From contig NZ_JAVDUW010000001.1 in the NCBI RefSeq assembly GCF_031456495.1, positions 124,001-188,000 of the forward strand: a stretch of DNA of 64,000 bases. Direction: 5' to 3'. The stretch comes from Pedococcus sp031456495. GTDB lineage: Bacteria; Actinomycetota; Actinomycetes; Actinomycetales; Dermatophilaceae. The notes under the pieces were generated by a model. The model was not told where the DNA came from, did not search any database, and worked only from the letters and a program-made list of their open reading frames with translations. Both the position numbers and the translations under genes were made by a program. This document shows, one piece after another, positions 61,383 through 64,000 of this stretch. Position 1 is the first letter of the stretch, and every line of letters starts with the position of its first letter.

Positions 61383-63068
61383 TCAGGCCTGGATGACGAC
61401 GGGGATGATCATCGGGCGACGGCGGATCTTGCCACCGACCCAGCTGCCGAGCGCCCGGCGCATGACCTGCTCGAGCTGGTAGGACTCGGTGACGCCCTTG
61501 CCGGTCGCCTCCGCGAGCGCCTGCTCGATCTTGGGCCGCACCTGCTTGAAGATCTCGTCGTCCTCGGCGAAACCGCGCGCCTGGATCTCGGGCCCAGCGG
61601 CGATCTTCCCGGTGGCGGCGTCCATCACGACGATGACCGAGATGAAGCCCTCGTCGCGCAGGATGCGCCGGTCCTTGAGCAGCGCCTCGTCGAACTCGCC
61701 CACCGACGACCCGTCGACGTAGGTGTAGCCGCACGGGACGGCCCCCACGATCCGGGCGCGGCCGTCGACGAGGTCCACGACGACTCCGTCCTCGGCCACG
61801 ACGACGTGGTCGCGGTCGACGCCCGTCTGCTCGGCGAGGGCGGCGTTGGCGACGAGGTGGCGCCACTCGCCGTGCACCGGCATGACGTTGCGGGGCTTGA
61901 CGATGTTGTAGCAGTAGAGAAGCTCTCCGGCGCTGGCGTGGCCGGAGACGTGGACCTTGGCGTTGCCCTTGTGGACGACATTCGCGCCCAGGCGCATGAG
62001 GCCGTTGATGACGCGGTAGACGGCGTTCTCGTTGCCGGGGATGAGCGACGACGCGAGCAGCACCGTGTCGCCCTCGCCGACGTCGATCCGGTGGTCGCGG
62101 TTGGCCATGCGGGACAGGGCCGCCATCGGCTCGCCCTGGGACCCGGTGCAGATGAGGACCACCCGGTCGTCGGGCAGGTCGTCGAGCTTCTTGACGTCGA
62201 CGAGCACGTTGTCGGGGACGTGCAGGTAGCCGAGGTCGGCGGCGATGCCCATGTTGCGGATCATCGAGCGTCCGACCATCGCGACCTTGCGCCCGGACTT
62301 CTCCGCGGCGTCGAGGACCTGCTGGACCCGGTGCACGTGCGAGGAGAAGCAGGCGACGATGATCCGGCGCTCCGCGTGCCGGAAGACCTTGTCGATCGCC
62401 GGCGCGATGTCGCGCTCGGGGGTCGTGAACCCGGGGACCTCGGCGTTGGTCGAGTCGGTCATGAACAGGTCGACACCCTCCTCCCCCAGCCGGGCGAACG
62501 CCCGCAGGTCGGTGAGGCGGCGGTCCAGCGGCAGCTGGTCCATCTTGAAGTCGCCGGTGTGCAGGATCGTCCCGCCCGGCGTGCGCACGAAGACGGCCAG
62601 CGCGTCGGGGATCGAGTGGTTGACGGCCACGAACTCGCAGTCGAAGACGCCGAGCCGCTCGCGCATCCCCTCCTTGACACCGAGCGTGTACGGCGTGATG
62701 CGGTGCTCCTTGAGCTTCGCCTCGACCAGCGCGAGGGTCAGCATGGAGCCGACCAGCGGGATGTCCGGCTTCAGCCTGAGCAGGTACGGCACCGCGCCGA
62801 TGTGGTCCTCGTGGCCGTGCGTCAGCACGATCGCCTGCACGTCGTCGAGGCGGTCCTCGATGTACTCGAAGTCGGGCAGGATCAGGTCGACGCCCGGGTG
62901 GTGGTCCTCCGGGAACAGCACGCCGCAGTCGATGACGAGCAGCTGCCCGGCGTGCTCGATGACGGCCATGTTGCGGCCGACCTCACCGAGGCCGCCGAGG
63001 GCGACGATGCGCACGCCGCCGTCGACGAGCGGAGCGGGTGTGGTCAGCTCGGGGTGGGGGTGGCTCAC
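61383..63068 (-). CDS. rnj: Ribonuclease J
   Basis: A 561-residue beta-CASP nuclease: VLTHGHEDHIGA (His84, His86, Asp88, His89) is the zinc site; ILHTGDFKMD, CTGSQGEPMAALSRMANRDH and VHVSGHASAGEL are later motifs. It matures and degrades RNA. GTG 63068 overlaps the dapA stop (GTGA), the usual dapA-rnj pair of actinobacteria. Confidence 0.95.
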   Translation of the reverse strand: MSHPHPELTTPAPLVDGGVRIVALGGLGEVGRNMAVIEHAGQLLVIDCGVLFPEDHHPGVDLILPDFEYIEDRLDDVQAIVLTHGHEDHIGAVPYLLRLKPDIPLVGSMLTLALVEAKLKEHRITPYTLGVKEGMRERLGVFDCEFVAVNHSIPDALAVFVRTPGGTILHTGDFKMDQLPLDRRLTDLRAFARLGEEGVDLFMTDSTNAEVPGFTTPERDIAPAIDKVFRHAERRIIVACFSSHVHRVQQVLDAAEKSGRKVAMVGRSMIRNMGIAADLGYLHVPDNVLVDVKKLDDLPDDRVVLICTGSQGEPMAALSRMANRDHRIDVGEGDTVLLASSLIPGNENAVYRVINGLMRLGANVVHKGNAKVHVSGHASAGELLYCYNIVKPRNVMPVHGEWRHLVANAALAEQTGVDRDHVVVAEDGVVVDLVDGRARIVGAVPCGYTYVDGSSVGEFDEALLKDRRILRDEGFISVIVVMDAATGKIAAGPEIQARGFAEDDEIFKQVRPKIEQALAEATGKGVTESYQLEQVMRRALGSWVGGKIRRRPMIIPVVIQA

Positions 63069-63955
63069 AGGAGACCCGACTCCTTCAGACCGGCGCGGAG
63101 CGCCTCGAGGTGCTCCGGTGGCGACTCGACGAGCGGCAGCCGGACCGTCGCGTGCTCGATCACCCCGAGCTCGACGAGGGCGGCCTTGGCCATGATCGCG
63201 CCCTGTGACGGCGTCATGATCGCCTCCACGGCCGGGATCAGCCGCTCGTGCACCTCGCGCGCCGCGGCCAGGTCGCCGGCGTCGACGGCGGCCAGCATCG
63301 CGGCATACTCGCGGCCCGCCACGTGTCCCACGACGCTCACGGTGCCGATCGCGCCCAGAGCCAGCCACGGCAGCGTGGTGGCGTCGTCGCCGGAGAAGTA
63401 GAGGAGGTCGGTCGCGGCGAGCACCTTGCTGGTCCCGAACGCGTTGCCCTTGGCGTCCTTGACCGCGCGGATGGTCGGCACCTGCGCCAGCTCGAGCAGG
63501 GTGGCCGTCGTGAACGGTATGCCAGTGCGGCCGGGGATGTCGTAGAGCATCACCGGGAGCTCGGTCGCCGCGGCGACGGCCTTGCAATGAGCGACGAGCC
63601 CGGGCTGCGTGGGCTTGTTGTAGTAGGGGCTGACGAGCAGCAGCCCGGTCGCCCCGGCGTCCTGGGCGCGGTGGGCCATCTCGACGCTGTGGGCGGTGTT
63701 GTTGGAGCCGACCCCGGCCACCACCTGGGCGCGGTCGCCGACGGTCTCGGCGACGAGCCGCACCATGGCGATGCTCTCGTCCTCGCTCAGGGTGGCCGAC
63801 TCCCCCGTCGTGCCGTTGACGACGATGCCGTCGTGGCCGGTGTCGAGGAGGTGGGTCGCGAGCCGGCGCGCGCCCTCCTCGTCGATGCTGCCGTCCGGAC
63901 GCATCGGGCTGACCATGGCCGTCAGGAGGCGGCCGAACGGGCTGTGCGTGCTCAT
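63065..63955 (-). CDS. dapA: 4-hydroxy-tetrahydrodipicolinate synthase
   Basis: A 296-residue TIM-barrel lyase of lysine and diaminopimelate synthesis: GTTGESATLSEDE, YYNKPTQPGLVAHCK and Schiff-base Lys166 in IRAVKDAKGN. It condenses pyruvate with aspartate semialdehyde. ATG 63955 lacks a clear ribosome site; a GATAGC -10-like element 10 bases upstream suggests a short leader. Confidence 0.95.
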   Translation of the reverse strand: MSTHSPFGRLLTAMVSPMRPDGSIDEEGARRLATHLLDTGHDGIVVNGTTGESATLSEDESIAMVRLVAETVGDRAQVVAGVGSNNTAHSVEMAHRAQDAGATGLLLVSPYYNKPTQPGLVAHCKAVAAATELPVMLYDIPGRTGIPFTTATLLELAQVPTIRAVKDAKGNAFGTSKVLAATDLLYFSGDDATTLPWLALGAIGTVSVVGHVAGREYAAMLAAVDAGDLAAAREVHERLIPAVEAIMTPSQGAIMAKAALVELGVIEHATVRLPLVESPPEHLEALRAGLKESGLL

Positions 63956-64000
63956 GCACTGCAGGCTATCGCCCCGGGGGGCCGGCTCCGGTCCCGGCGC

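Overview
The window is very GC-rich and reads as a chromosomal segment of a mycothiol-using actinobacterium. Supporting this are two mycothiol-type enzymes, ClgR, a SAM-IV riboswitch, a WS/DGAT acyltransferase, many GTG starts, and the dapA-rnj ... ftsK ... pgsA-cinA-clgR gene set known from Actinomycetota. I lean towards Micrococcales, perhaps Intrasporangiaceae, but cannot prove this from one window.

Layout. 1-3.7 kb: small and hypothetical genes, a methyltransferase, a GH19/LysM hydrolase and a lactonase-like MBL enzyme. 3.8-7.1 kb: a secreted clan GH-D glycosidase translationally coupled to a ROK repressor. 7.1-11.2 kb: wax-ester synthase-like acyltransferase, a Ca2+/H+ antiporter and an MscS-like membrane protein. 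11.2-13.1 kb: a MarR regulator divergent from a mycothiol nitroreductase-like DsbA protein and a mycothiol isomerase-fold enzyme. 13.2-15.6 kb: an SRPBCC protein, an alpha/beta-hydrolase fused to a LuxR DNA-binding domain, and an MddA-like methanethiol methyltransferase. 15.6-17.3 kb: a protealysin-like M4 protease with a probable emfourin inhibitor. 17.4-20.2 kb: metabolic singletons. 20.3-24.3 kb: a coupled pair, a large zinc-phospholipase-C-like protein with a collagen-like tail and a His/Cys-rich partner. 24.4-33 kb: polysaccharide deacetylase, aldo/keto reductase, phospholipase D, membrane proteins, and a DrrAB-type ABC exporter with a MerR regulator.

33-42.7 kb is more core-like: lhr-nei, grpB-like, clgR, cinA, pgsA and rimO. 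42.7-44.6 kb holds a dipeptidase and an ion-channel-like protein. 44.6-53 kb is a complete, tightly overlapped kdpFABCDE potassium system, with four helically phased repeats upstream and a divergent KdpD-like DUF4118 protein. 53-57.9 kb holds an MFS exporter, two small membrane proteins and ftsK. 58.2-59.8 kb is a SAM-IV riboswitch controlling a class V PLP enzyme. 59.9-61.2 kb is a membrane protein plus TetR regulator behind a TCTAAC/GTTAGA operator. 61.4-64 kb is rnj-dapA.

Across the whole window the 7-mer GGCATAC/GTATGCC is strikingly frequent (about 45 copies by eye, both orientations, coding and intergenic). It appears to force rare codons (TAT, GCA, ATA) in all three reading frames. The same motif forms both ends of a 113-bp nested palindrome between the TetR gene and rnj. 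I regard this motif as the most unexpected signal here. No tRNA, rRNA, insertion sequence, prophage or CRISPR array was recognised.
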